Below are positions 23,229-33,689 of a stretch of DNA of 64,000 nucleotides, piece by piece (within the stretch, counting starts at the first letter, position 1; each line of letters opens with the position of its first letter). This stretch comes from Strigamia acuminata. Lineage: Eukaryota > Arthropoda > Chilopoda > Geophilomorpha > Linotaeniidae. The position numbers and the translations under genes are program-made. Under the pieces are notes generated by a model. That model did no database searches. It was not told the DNA's origin and saw only the letters and a list, made by a program, of their open reading frames with translations. The DNA is taken from contig OX442314.1 in assembly GCA_949358305.1 (NCBI GenBank), positions 6,451,087-6,515,086 of the forward strand, written 5' to 3'.

Positions 23229-23952
23229 GTTTTTTCGAATAAGCTTATTTAGATTTCTTATAGCTTCTTCGAAATCAGCTACTATCGTATTTTTGTCACT
23301 TTCTTCTAGTGGACAAATCTCTTGCCAATGACCACGAGTATTGCATATACTGCATGGATTGGGCATTGGAGCTCTGTCTGCTGCGGTAGGTAAGGCCATT
23401 TGATTTGTTGTAGTTGGAAAGGACCGGCGAGAACGAGTACTGGTTTCAGTTGGTTCTCTGGATGCTATAAGTGGTTTCGAATTCTTATTCGGTTTCACTT
23501 TTTTGGTGCCAAATGTAACTTTTTTCTGTGTTACATTTGGTCTGAATTTTCCGGCTACTGGTCCATTTTTTGTTATTAGGACAGTATCGATGCTATCTAA
23601 TCCTATTTCTTCAGTCTCCTCTCGGGGACTGATTGCTTTTGTCTTCATTAAATGAGGTAACTTCTTTAAAATAAAACGAGAAGTTTTTAAATCATTTTTC
23701 TGTTTAATTCATTCAGGACAGTTGTTTCCTCCTGCGGAATGTGTAAAGGAAACTTTAGTTTTTCCCTTTTGGTCATATTCTGCACTTGAACATGTATTTC
23801 CTTTAGCATTTAGATGCGCCCTTTTGGCTGCACTTAGGCAAGCTTCATATCTTTCGTTCAAATGAACCTGATTTTCCAGCAGAAATTTCACTGTTTTTGA
23901 AATCTCTCCATAATTAGGTGCATCGGGTAAGAGTAATAGTTTGCTGAAATAG
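23223..23952 (-). CDS. Element C gag, C-terminal part with zinc knuckle
   Basis: Continues the gag frame left of the Tc1 insertion. It contains one in-frame TGA (23709-23711), then a CCHC knuckle CSICNTRGHWQEIC that would bind RNA, and ends KNL at TAG. The Tc1 insertion separates it from the capsid part at 25575-26495. Confidence 0.7.
23229..23235 (-). promoter_or_regulatory. Element C -1 frameshift heptamer A_AAA_AAC
   Basis: In gag frame the codons read CGA-AAA-AAC-TTA-TAG, i.e. X_XXY_YYZ three codons before the gag stop (23225-23223). The -1 frame is open downstream. Confidence 0.75.
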
Positions 23953-23954
23953 TA

Positions 23955-25572
23955 CAGTGGGGGGCAAAAGTAAGTTTACAACAGCTACTTTCAAAGTTAA
24001 GGGCTTATATCTTTAAAAATAATAATGCTAGAACCATGAAAATTTAATCCTGTATTTATTAAATGTGTACCATTATTCAATTAAATTTTCAGAATTTTTA
24101 TTCTATTGGTTTTTAAATAAAAAAAAAATTTCAAAACCAAACCGAAAAATGATGGGCAAAATTAAGTTTACAAATGACATTAGAGGGCAAAAATTATCAA
24201 AACACACAAACTGAGGATGTGGAAAATGAACACACGCAGTCTAATTTGCATATTAGACACACTGACGTTTTGAATGCAGCTCTAAAAGTTTTACAGAGAA
24301 AAATGGTGAAAACAAGAGAGTTATCGCTGACTGAAAGAGCAGCTCTAATAAAAGACCGCTTGGACCTTAATTTGACCTACAGGCAATTAGAGAAGAAGTA
24401 TGAAATAACAGCAATGGGTGTCCAAAAGATAATTAAAAAGTTTGAAACTACTGGACAGATTATTAGTGCAAAGAGAAGTGGCAGAAAACCAAAGTTCACT
24501 GAGAGAGAGCGGAAAACTGTTATAAGAGCAATCAAAAAAAATCCAAGCACAACTAGAAGAGAAATTCGAGAAGAATTTAAAGATCAATTCAATAAAGACA
24601 TATCAAGGAGGCAGATTACAAGAGAATTACGAAAGGAGGGATATAAAGGAAGAAGAGCACGCCAAAAACCCTACATCTCTCCTAAAAACAAAAAAAGGAG
24701 ATTGGAATTTGCTCTCAAATATGTTGATAAACCACTCAAATTTTGGGAGTCTGTGATGTGGAGTGACGAAAGCAAGTTCACCCTGTTGAAACAAAGGAAG
24801 AAAACAGTGTACAGAAAGGATGGGACTGCATTCAACAGAAAGCATGTGCAGCCAACAATTAAGCATCCACCCTCTGTCATGGTCTGGGGTTGTTTTGCCA
24901 ACAGTGCAACTGGAAATTTGCAGTTCATTGATGGAATTATGGATAGTAAGAAGTATAAAGACATTTTAGAAATTAATTTGGCTCCATCCAAGATAAAGCT
25001 GGGGTTAAAAAGATGGTGGCATTTTCAACAAGACAATGACCCCAAGCATAAATCGAAACTTCTGACTGCCTATTTTGCCTTTAAGAAGATTAGTGTGCTT
25101 GATTGGCCCTCCCAGTCACCCGATCTCAACCCCATCGAGCATCTATGGGAGATTTTGGACAATCGGGTGCCTTTAGCAAGTCGCACAAACATTCCTGCAT
25201 TCAAAGTTGCTTTGCAGGATGTTTGGAGTAAAATCCCTCCCAATGTGTTGCTGAATCTGGTTCACAGTATGCCACGACGACTCCGAGATGTTCTTAGGGC
25301 CAAGGAAGGCCCAACAAAATATTAAGTGTATTATTTATAAGTTTTTTATTCATTTGTAAACTTAATTTTGCCCATCATTTTTCGGTTTGGTTTTGAAATT
25401 TTTTTTTTATTTAAAAACCAATAGAATAAAAATTCTGAAAATTTAATTGAATAATGGTACACATTTAGTGAATACAGGATTAAATTTTCATGGTTCTAGC
25501 ATTATTATTTTTAAAGATATAAGTCCTTAACTTTGAAAGTAGCTGTTGTAAACTTACTTTTGCCTCCCACTG
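23955..25572 (+). mobile_element. Tc1-type DNA transposon, apparently intact (TSD TA)
   Basis: 1618 bp with TIRs of about 220 bp starting CAGTGGG(G/A)GGCAAAAGTAAG, flanked by TA at 23953-23954 and 25573-25574. I saw only a handful of differences between the two TIRs, so insertion or amplification is recent. It lies inside the gag of element C. Confidence 0.95.
24174..25325 (+). CDS. Tc1-family DD34E transposase
   Basis: 383 codons without a break. The N-terminal half has paired helix-turn-helix DNA-binding segments (TERAALIKDRLDLNLTYRQ; KSGRKPKFTERE-like GRKPKF motif). The catalytic triad is WSDESKF, QQDNDPKH and NPIEHLWE, with 34 residues between the second D and the E, as in Tc1. The family cuts at the TIRs and inserts at TA. 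Two starts are possible: 24174 inside the left TIR end, or MVKTRELSLTERAAL at 24303, which is nearer the usual length. Confidence 0.95.
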   Translation: MTLEGKNYQNTQTEDVENEHTQSNLHIRHTDVLNAALKVLQRKMVKTRELSLTERAALIKDRLDLNLTYRQLEKKYEITAMGVQKIIKKFETTGQIISAKRSGRKPKFTERERKTVIRAIKKNPSTTRREIREEFKDQFNKDISRRQITRELRKEGYKGRRARQKPYISPKNKKRRLEFALKYVDKPLKFWESVMWSDESKFTLLKQRKKTVYRKDGTAFNRKHVQPTIKHPPSVMVWGCFANSATGNLQFIDGIMDSKKYKDILEINLAPSKIKLGLKRWWHFQQDNDPKHKSKLLTAYFAFKKISVLDWPSQSPDLNPIEHLWEILDNRVPLASRTNIPAFKVALQDVWSKIPPNVLLNLVHSMPRRLRDVLRAKEGPTKY

Positions 25573-25574
25573 TA

Positions 25575-26495
25575 TGTTAAACCATTTCGAAATTTTTCGT
25601 CAACTGTGGCATCGTCAGGTTGAGGAGTCATTTGCCACAGTATTTCTTCCCTTCGACGTAGGTAAGAGCGTAGCCCTTCTCCTTTTTCTTGCTTTAAATT
25701 TTTCCAAAGCAAGAGAATGTCTTCGAATGGTTCCGGGAATGTGTACATAAATTCTCTTACAAACACATTCCAATTAGTAAACTTTTTTCTTCTAAACCAA
25801 TCTCTGGCTTTACCTATCAAGGCACGTGGTACTAATTTGTTAAGCGTGTCTTGAGGTCCACAGCCGTGTTTTTGGGCTATGTTTAAAATTTCATCTAGAA
25901 AACTGGATCCAATTGACCATTCTCCATTAAAAATGGGAGGAGACATTTGATCCCAACGAATATATTTTTCGTTGACTCTTGGATGCGTCCAGTTTACAGA
26001 CGCGAAATTGTCAATTTTGCGCAGAATGTATTCTTCACGTTGATCATCTTGTTCGAAGTTATCGACGTCTTCGTCAATGTAAAAAGGTGTAGATGGACCT
26101 TTTTTGTGTATCCTAACTCTAGGTTGACTTCTCTGGTTTACTAGAGAGGAGTCTTCTGTGACCGGAAATTTATTCAAACTTTCATTTGTCGGAAAAGAGT
26201 AGTCAAGTTGCTTGTCGTTTGTAGTTAAACAAACTTTCCTTTCTGCAAGTTCTCCTTCCGTAGATTTATTAACGGTTACGTTAATATTACCGTCATTTTT
26301 TAATAGATCATTAACGTCGACTTGATCTTCTTGATTCATTTTCTCCCTGGATGAGTCGTCAGACGACTCGGGTTGATCGGCGATTACTTCACAGGGGGTG
26401 TCAAGTATATTTTGTAGATTGTCGCTAATTTCACTTAAGCGATCTAAATCTCTTAAAATTTTCTTTGTAGCGTTGTTCCGAGATGTGTGTGCTGA
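25575..26495 (-). CDS. Element C gag, capsid part
   Basis: A frame open between the Tc1 and element B insertions. It holds a retrotransposon gag domain (PPIFNGEWSIGSSFLDEIL, LIGKARDWFRRKKFTNW, FVREFMYTFPEPF) similar in layout to D's gag. Upstream of it is a charged spacer. It forms virus-like-particle capsid in related Gypsy elements. The frame is continuous across both insertions once the target duplications are discounted. Confidence 0.75.
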
Positions 26496-26499
26496 TTTT

Positions 26500-29400
26500 T
26501 GTGACGGTGACGACCACAACTCCCATTTAACAATGGTACCGGGAATAGATCGCAATAGAATAACAGTGAATATAATACGAGATAAATACAAGACAGTTTA
26601 TTGTTGGCAAACAATATGAATGAACTAGATTATACATAGGACTAATGCCGACATTTGGCAAGTTAACTTACTAATTAAACTATACATCAAATTGGCCAAT
26701 TGGCCCTAAAATAATATCATTATGTGTCGAAGATGCGGGAGCGGTTTCCACATCGCTCGACCTGTTTTACAGATGTCATCTAAGCCGGATGGCTGTCTCC
26801 TGGAGTCCGATACGGCTTCACTGGTTCCTTGGTTCGCTTGTGTAAATTATCGCACGTCGATAAATCGAGAGATCTGAGAGATGCGGTTGACTCATGTGCA
26901 CCGCCACAACTTTAGGTTGGATATTGGTGTAAGTAAATGTATTCATTTACTTATCAATATTCCGATTATGAATTATATTTAATTCATAAGTGTTGTGAGT
27001 TTTCTACTGGATATTTCGTCGATAAGTTGTCGTCAACTTATTTATCCCATTGAGTTCAATGTATTCGTGTTTTAAGTCTTCTGACTTGATTAATTAACTT
27101 GTTGCCAAGTTAATATTGTTCTGTCGTAAATGTAAAGGATAAATGTTAGACTTCCCGTCGCAACACACAATTGCCGTCGATAGAAAACGCCTTGCCATGC
27201 AGAACGGTATCAAGCGTCCCCTGCGCCGCAACACGGTCGTTCGTCTAGCGATTGACGGTATTACGTACACAGGAGTCGATAGCTCGCGGCTCCGCACAGC
27301 AGTTTAGTCCTTCGCGGTACTAATAACAAAACGACTGCTTTGGCACCAAATACCATGTGACGATTCTACTTTTGGCTGATTTATTAGCCATTTAACAAGA
27401 TAAATCGGTCGGAACAAGACGTTGTTAAGACTAACAACAACCTAACCGAGATAAGCTACGAAATGTGCGCTAAATGAATAAATGACCAAATAATACGTAC
27501 TTACGATTTTACCTGCTTGTTTCTACGAATACAAATGGTTCGGGGTTCTGGTTACGTGTAAACGGGCGGCTACACTGGTTGAGGATCCGGGCGATGCTCG
27601 AAGGGTACGGCTGACTTTGCGGCATCGTCACAAATAACGCTACGGAGACGTATTCGGCTCCGCAGCACGAACGACTTTGAATGCGAAGAATCCTTCGCAT
27701 TCGCCGAGATCTAAATTTGCTGATCATTCAATCGAATGATTCAGACTTCGAATATAACTAGAACTATAAAAATGCAACAAATAAAAGTTAGATATTATTT
27801 TTATGGGCGGGGACAGTCACGATAGTCGAGGGGACCATCGCGGGAGGTTTTGACACCTCCATCCGCCAGCATGCCTTACGACGTCGAGATCTCGTGATCA
27901 GGCGCCGGGTAATTAATTAATGGATATACCATTTAGTGGATTTACCAGTATCCAAGTAGTTTGTTTAGCACGGTATTTTGTATACCGTTCACGGGCTACC
28001 AACCCGGAGCAACTACATTATATTAGACCTTCACCGACCTTTAACGTACGGAAGGGCCAGCCATAGAAAGACTGGGACCTGAGAGATTGCGGCACATGAT
28101 TGTCCATAACAACCATCCTTACCGCGACCATGGGCCAGTTAGTTGAGGGGCCCACTTTCATCTGGCAAGGCCAACTGTATATAAACATTATACTATGTCA
28201 CCGTACGAAATCCTACTGCTCCTTAGAGCAGCTGGCTAATCGCTACGGGACCATTTGTTTACCGGAGTTAGTCTTCCCGAAATGACGCTACAACAACAAT
28301 ATCCATTAGGATGAGAGTCGAGGGGGCCTGATGTGTCGATAAGAAAGAGAGAAATCAAACGATAACCAACAATACATACAAACATTATTCAGAGCAAGCC
28401 AGGGGGGTGGTAGAAAACCAGAGCTTATATAGTTCTGGAGAACAATCAGATTGGCGATAGCCAATCAGGTGCCTGAATCGACGGATTCGTGGATCACTAG
28501 TCCGGACCTAATATAGACTGGGGTTCGGACCTAATATGAAATTGGGTCAAGAAGGGTCCGATTGGTCCCCTTCAACAAGTAAATATAAAATATAATATTG
28601 ATTCGGTAGAATCAATTGTTTAAGTAAATAATACTTTATCATGTTTAATAAATATCTTATATTTATTCACATCATTATAACAATTAATTATAATTGTCGC
28701 AATTCATTCGAAAATGCGCGCTTTTAATCAAATAGCGCCGTCTGGCGATAAATCTGGGAAAATACGGTTTTATAACCGTCACAACCATGAGAATCAGCTT
28801 GCCAAACACTTGGTGCTACTCGTGGTTACTGTGAAACAGACTGCTTTGGCACCATCAGGTGAAGGAACCAACTCTCAACAGTCCCGGTGCTTACTCGCGG
28901 TTACGAGATGCGTTCATACCGAAAATGACCACTCAGTCCTGCCCGGAGGATACTGAATTGCACAGAAGGCAGGTTCTTCTCGGCGAGACCGTAAATTGAA
29001 ACATGTATGCAACATAACAATCCAATACGTCGGCTTCAATTGCCGGTGGTTGCATGATTCTGTAGAATCATGCAGCGGTTCTTTGTGAATAAATCATCAA
29101 AGAACCAAGTGGTTTTTCATGGACAACGAATCATATTTCTTAAGTAATAATACCAAACAGAAATAATCAAAACAGAGCCGCGGGATGGCCGGTTGTTTGG
29201 GTTTATATAACCTGACTGGATTAGGGATTAATCCAATCAACCAATTGGAACATGGGTTCCACGAATCCCTCCAATCCCGTATCACCGGAAGTGGATACGG
29301 AGGAGCAATATGCTAATTCTCACCACAACCGGAACTGGATACCCAGGACCGGAAATGGATCCACCAATCACATCGGTCGGTTGATCGATTGATCGCCAAA

Positions 29401-29672
29401 TCTCCTTTTCTGCTGAACTAGAGATTCAATTCACTTATTGTGAATAATAACCATTAATATATATTTATATTAATACGAAAATAAGCTTTGTTTATTCTAA
29501 TAAATATATTCTTATATTTATTTTACCAGTTTTTAACTCGTAATTTGAATTTACCGCTGAAACGTAATCGCGCCATCTAGTGGCGACTTGAAGCATTGAC
29601 AAATGCGGGTTTTGCCGAAAACTACTAAAATTCAGCCGTGTTATTAATAAATACCACCTACAAACCGTCATA
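26500..29672 (-). mobile_element. Element B, 3' LTR (split by a solo LTR)
   Basis: Minus-strand ends TATGACGG and CCGTCACA. The 1741-nt LTR is interrupted by 1432 nt (solo LTR plus duplication). TTTT flanks the element at 26496-26499 and 42938-42941. I counted about eight substitutions against the 5' LTR, i.e. roughly 0.5%. Confidence 0.92.
27356..28783. mobile_element. Solo LTR inside B 3' LTR (TSD ACCA)
   Basis: 1428 bp, TGTGACGAT...CCGTCACA, flanked by ACCA (27352-27355, 28784-28787). Exact comparison with the uninterrupted B 5' LTR defines the borders. A TATATAAA box near 28179 suggests plus orientation. No internal domain remains, so it is the product of LTR-LTR recombination. Confidence 0.9.
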
Positions 29673-29682
29673 CATCCCCCTT
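29673..29682 (-). promoter_or_regulatory. Element B polypurine tract
   Basis: Minus strand AAGGGGGATG directly precedes the 3' LTR start TATGACGG. It is the usual position for the plus-strand DNA primer. Confidence 0.7.
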
Positions 29683-30139
29683 AATCACTCAACTTAGGAA
29701 TTCTTTTCATAAGTTTATGTTATTCTTGCGAAATGACTTTATTAATATCTCAAAAACAGGACTTTTTTCATCCCGAACAACTGACAAGGGGAGGGCACCA
29801 ATAAGCTATCACAGATTGTTGTAATATTAAACAAGAAGGATTGTTATATCATGCTGAATGAGACCCTAAAATAATTTCATTCCATAAACAGCCAACAATG
29901 CAAACAATGAGCTGAAAGTTGGCACTATTTTGTCTGTGTATACATCAAATCTGAGCAATCAGGCCTAGTGTATGAATACTGTAAACAACAGTTGCTAGGT
30001 AAAAAATAGTTCCAAGATCCAAGTTCAATTTTATCATTTGAGATTCAATGATGTCATTTCCTCTTTTGATATCACATGACATATGACATCAGAACTTTGT
30101 TCAACAACATGACTGTCTTCATGAAGACAATAATAGTTT

Positions 30140-30212
30140 GTAGTGGTGGTCCAGTGGTTAAAGCAATGGACTAGGTATCTTTCCACACAGGTTCAAATCC
30201 TGTTGAGTGTGA
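30140..30212 (+). other. tRNA-like sequence with A and B boxes (left arm)
   Basis: A box TGGTCCAGTGGTTA and a perfect B box GGTTCAAATCC lie in a good T-stem (ACAGG/CCTGT). The acceptor stem pairs poorly and the anticodon arm is irregular, so this is tRNA-derived rather than a working tRNA. A T5 run follows at once (near 30216), a Pol III stop signal. Confidence 0.6.
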
Positions 30213-30380
30213 AAATTTTTACATTTATTTTTGTTAAATTTTAGCAGTTATTTTAATGTTTGTAATTTTATATTTGTTTTCAGAAAATTTTAATTTGATT
30301 AATTTTAATTTTTTAACAAATATAAAATTACAAACATTAAAATAACTGCTAAAATTTAACAAAAAATGAATGTAAAAATT

Positions 30381-30453
30381 TTCACACACAACAGGATTTG
30401 AACCTGTGTGGAAAGATAGCTAGTCCATTGCCTTAACCACTGGACCACCACTA
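30381..30453 (-). other. tRNA-like sequence with A and B boxes (right arm)
   Basis: Mirror copy of the left-arm sequence, with three or four substitutions (e.g. AAGGC for AAAGC, CTAGCTATC for CTAGGTATC). The two promoter boxes point toward each other across the loop. Confidence 0.6.
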
Positions 30454-31202
30454 CAAACTATTATTGTCTTCATGAAGACAGTCATGTTGTTGAACAAAGT
30501 TCTGATGTCATATGTCATGTGATATCAAAAGAGGAAATGACATCATTGAATCTCAAATGATAAAATTGAACTTGGATCTTGGAACTATTTTTTACCTAGC
30601 AACTGTTGTTTACAGTATTCATACACTAGGCCTGATTGCTCAGATTTGATGTATACACAGACAAAATAGTGCCAACTTTCAGCTCATTGTTTGCATTGTT
30701 GGCTGTTTATGGAATGAAATTATTTTAGGGTCTCATTCAGCATGATATAACAATCCTTCTTGTTTAATATTACAACAATCTGTGATAGCTTATTGGTGCC
30801 CTCCCCTTGTGAGTGCGTGTGCGTATGACTCAAAATAAAATTCATATTTCTGATGTGCGCAACAATTCTTTTTAATGAATTATCAAGAATAAAATATTAT
30901 TTGGTTACAATAAAACAAACTTGAAACTTTACAACACTTAGTCTCACTTCTTCACACAATTATTATTTCAAATAATGGGAATTTTAACATAATTTTTTGG
31001 TAAATTATCTCTTTTTAGCTTTTCATTAATAAATATTAAAAATTATTCTTTTTTAGAATCATCTCTTGATTTTCCCTTAAAAACATGACTTTTCATATCA
31101 CAAAATGCTTATTTAAATTGTCTTAAACAGAATACTCTTGTATTTTTACGTTAATTCTAACACTTTTTAAAGTTTTCTAATTTTAGTAATTAACTCCGCG
31201 AG

Positions 31203-32882
31203 TCACTTGACTTCTTCTTCATCGGACTCCGATCCTTCGCTCTCTTTCTTAAGAGTCTCGCTAGACTCGCCGACTTTGGATTTTTCTAGGGGAAGAAATT
31301 CTGCTGGTTTTCGGTCGATGACGAAACTGGGTTCTTTTGAATCTTCGCCTATATCTTCGGCGGGTGGAGATTTCGGCGCGTACTCCGGAGACCTTGGTTC
31401 ATATTCTGGCGTCTTCTCAATTAAGTTGTCGTTATCCTCCATGTCCTTCTTAGAGGCATCATATATTTCCGCAATGCAGGGAAGTCCGTAGAACCATGAA
31501 GGATTGATTAATCCTCTTCCTTCCGTGTTGATTCTGTCTATTAACAGTGTCCATACATGCTCTAATAAGGCAAAGGATTCGCCTCGATTGGCGTTAAATA
31601 TCAACTTCATCACATGGACAGCATAGTTCGAGGGATCGGTAGAGCCTGAGTGCATTTGTCCCGTAATTCTCTCGGCAATCCTAAAAAGCGTCGGGAAATA
31701 GTAGCTCACCTCGAATTCGAACAGGTGCGCAATTTTCGCTTTTGGTGGAGGGAAAAAGGGTTCGACAAGAAGTTCATTCTTGGCTTCTTGTTCGCGGTTC
31801 TTGGATACCGTTTGACAACCTTTATCGATGGTAATCGCATTTCGTGGGTTGTTTGAGCTTTCCAAAGCTTCTTGTGGAATTCTTAAATCCTGCATTTCCC
31901 TGCCTAGCGGAGTGGTTATGGCGTTCAAAAAGTCCGGGCTGATGTAAGGCGATCTTCCATCACTGGAGAGGACAATTTTACACTCCGGGCAGGTTGCCCA
32001 CAACCTGGCCGGGGGAGGGTGAATTCCCTTAACCACAAACGGCAGAAAGCTGGGACGCCAAGGTTGGCTTTTGGGCCGCTTCTTTGTGCCCTCGCAATTG
32101 GAACATTGCGCCAGGTGGCCTCCTGTTCCCGATCCTGAGACCCACCCGACGGCGGAACAGAAAGGACACGGCACTTCGTTTTTGGAAAGTACCATGTTGT
32201 CGTGTGGTTTGCCGTTCTCCGAATCGCGTTTACACTGGTCCCGTCTTTTCTGAATCTGACGGACCTTATTCGCCAATTTTTGGCGATCGGACCATGAGCT
32301 GGTATTGGACCTATTTCTAGGTTGGTCGGACCTTCGGTAGGAAGAATACGACCTCTTTTCCCGATCTCGGTCGGGTGAATCGTTAAACTTAACGTATTCT
32401 CTTTTTGAACGTTCCTGACCAGTACAAGAGGAAGGTGTAGCGTCTTCAGAGGTTCGGCGGCGCTTAGCTTCCGTTGGTGGAGATTTTCTCCTTCGTTCTG
32501 GCGACTTGACTCGGTTGTACACAATCTCCACCTTTCGCGATTGACTGGTACCCGGCTGATTTTTCTCAATCGGCGGATTATTTCTAGTGAAGTCGTCCGC
32601 TTTTATCTTTGGGATAACAAATGGCTTCGCCGTTGATTCTTTCTTTGCCGGTTCCTCCTGTAACGTGGGGAGTCCGGGTGGACCAAGCTCAGCGGGGAGC
32701 AATTCGGGATGTTGGCGCGCCCAACTCAAAATATCCCAGCCTCTGGCGTTGATAATTACAGGTGTTTTGGGACACCCTTCTACGAATACGGCGGCGGCCG
32801 AAGGTGGTGCCGTTACTTCTTCATCGGATGAAGAGGACTCAATCAGCACGTACTTTCTCTTCTTTTCGATCTTTTTTCCCAT
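31203..32882 (-). CDS. Element B third ORF, unidentified nuclear/zinc-type protein
   Basis: 559 codons, unbroken. It opens with a basic stretch (GKKIEKKRKY), then an acidic serine run, a basic R/S-rich middle, and a likely zinc-binding segment near residues 240-265 (CPFC...CSNC). Another CPEC lies near 310, and a more ordered part (FEVSYYFPTLFRIAERI; WTLLIDRINTEGRG) is followed by an acidic end. There is no signal peptide or membrane helix, so it is not an envelope. A pyrimidine-rich acceptor (TTTTTTCTCTAG) ends 5 nt before the ATG, implying a spliced message. Confidence 0.75.
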   Translation of the reverse strand: MGKKIEKKRKYVLIESSSSDEEVTAPPSAAAVFVEGCPKTPVIINARGWDILSWARQHPELLPAELGPPGLPTLQEEPAKKESTAKPFVIPKIKADDFTRNNPPIEKNQPGTSQSRKVEIVYNRVKSPERRRKSPPTEAKRRRTSEDATPSSCTGQERSKREYVKFNDSPDRDREKRSYSSYRRSDQPRNRSNTSSWSDRQKLANKVRQIQKRRDQCKRDSENGKPHDNMVLSKNEVPCPFCSAVGWVSGSGTGGHLAQCSNCEGTKKRPKSQPWRPSFLPFVVKGIHPPPARLWATCPECKIVLSSDGRSPYISPDFLNAITTPLGREMQDLRIPQEALESSNNPRNAITIDKGCQTVSKNREQEAKNELLVEPFFPPPKAKIAHLFEFEVSYYFPTLFRIAERITGQMHSGSTDPSNYAVHVMKLIFNANRGESFALLEHVWTLLIDRINTEGRGLINPSWFYGLPCIAEIYDASKKDMEDNDNLIEKTPEYEPRSPEYAPKSPPAEDIGEDSKEPSFVIDRKPAEFLPLEKSKVGESSETLKKESEGSESDEEEVK

Positions 32883-33689
32883 TTTTCTAGAGAAAAAATA
32901 ACATAGGAAACTCTTATCAATACGATTTATTTATACCGCCATCTATCGTGAAAATTTATCAACTTTCTTGATGGTTTCGATATATTTTTATATCGGGGTT
33001 TTATGCGCAGCTTTTTTACTTATTCGTAATATTCGATAAAATTATCTTGGAAGTACTTACACTAAGAATCTCCGGAATCCACTTAAATATTCACGAGGAT
33101 GTGGCGTCGATTTTTTAATTGACAATTCTCGTTGTTTTTAGCAAAGATGTTCTCCGCCCGCGTAGAAATTCTAATTTTATAAATAAAATAGTTGTGAACA
33201 TCTCTTGATGTACTAAATTTATCATTACTTACACGTAACACTCTAGTAAAAACGTTGAAATGTCGTGACGATATTTCGAATTTTCTCGAAGGAGAAATTT
33301 TCTTCCTCACGCCGAGGTCACGTGTTCGTCTCTTTTCAGACGAAATTAATCACCGAAGTTTTCTCTCGTCCTTTTCTATCATGAAAGGATTATAACATTA
33401 AGTCCCGACACATAATTTCCAAGTTTATTGGTAATACATGAGTCTTACCACGAATCTTGAGGTTTTCTTGAACGAAATCGCGACGAACTTTTCTATCGAC
33501 ACAGGTGTCAAAGTTGGCTCGCACATGTGTGTGAAACTTGTGAGAGAACAAATCCTCTACTCTCTACCCGGGGTATTTTCACCATACTCTCCTATAGGTT
33601 ATGATTTAACCATAATTAATTTGTGGGTCAAAAGTGACCCGATTTTTATCTTTTAAATACTTTATATTTATTTAAAAAATACGCTATCA
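32883..33689. other. Spacer between integrase and third ORF of element B
   Basis: About 800 nt of AT-rich sequence in the sense direction between the pol stop and the third ORF. It ends in the splice acceptor at 32887-32888. No ORF of substance was found. Confidence 0.5.

Larger units (their letters stand above)
29785..30809. mobile_element. Near-perfect palindromic element with tRNA-like arms (candidate TSD TGA)
   Basis: Arms 29785-30278 and 30315-30809 are about 495 nt each with only a few mismatches, separated by a 36-nt AT loop. The ends CAAGGGGAGGG / CCCTCCCCTTG are flanked by TGA (29782-29784, 30810-30812). It has no coding capacity. It sits in B's 3' untranslated region, between the third ORF and the 3' LTR. 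Confidence 0.85.

Noticed and set aside
30140-30212. Functional tRNA gene
   Set aside because: The acceptor stem is mostly unpaired and the anticodon arm irregular, although A and B boxes and T-arm are good.
31203-32882. Envelope gene of an errantivirus
   Set aside because: No signal peptide, furin site, fusion region or membrane helix in the ORF at the env position.
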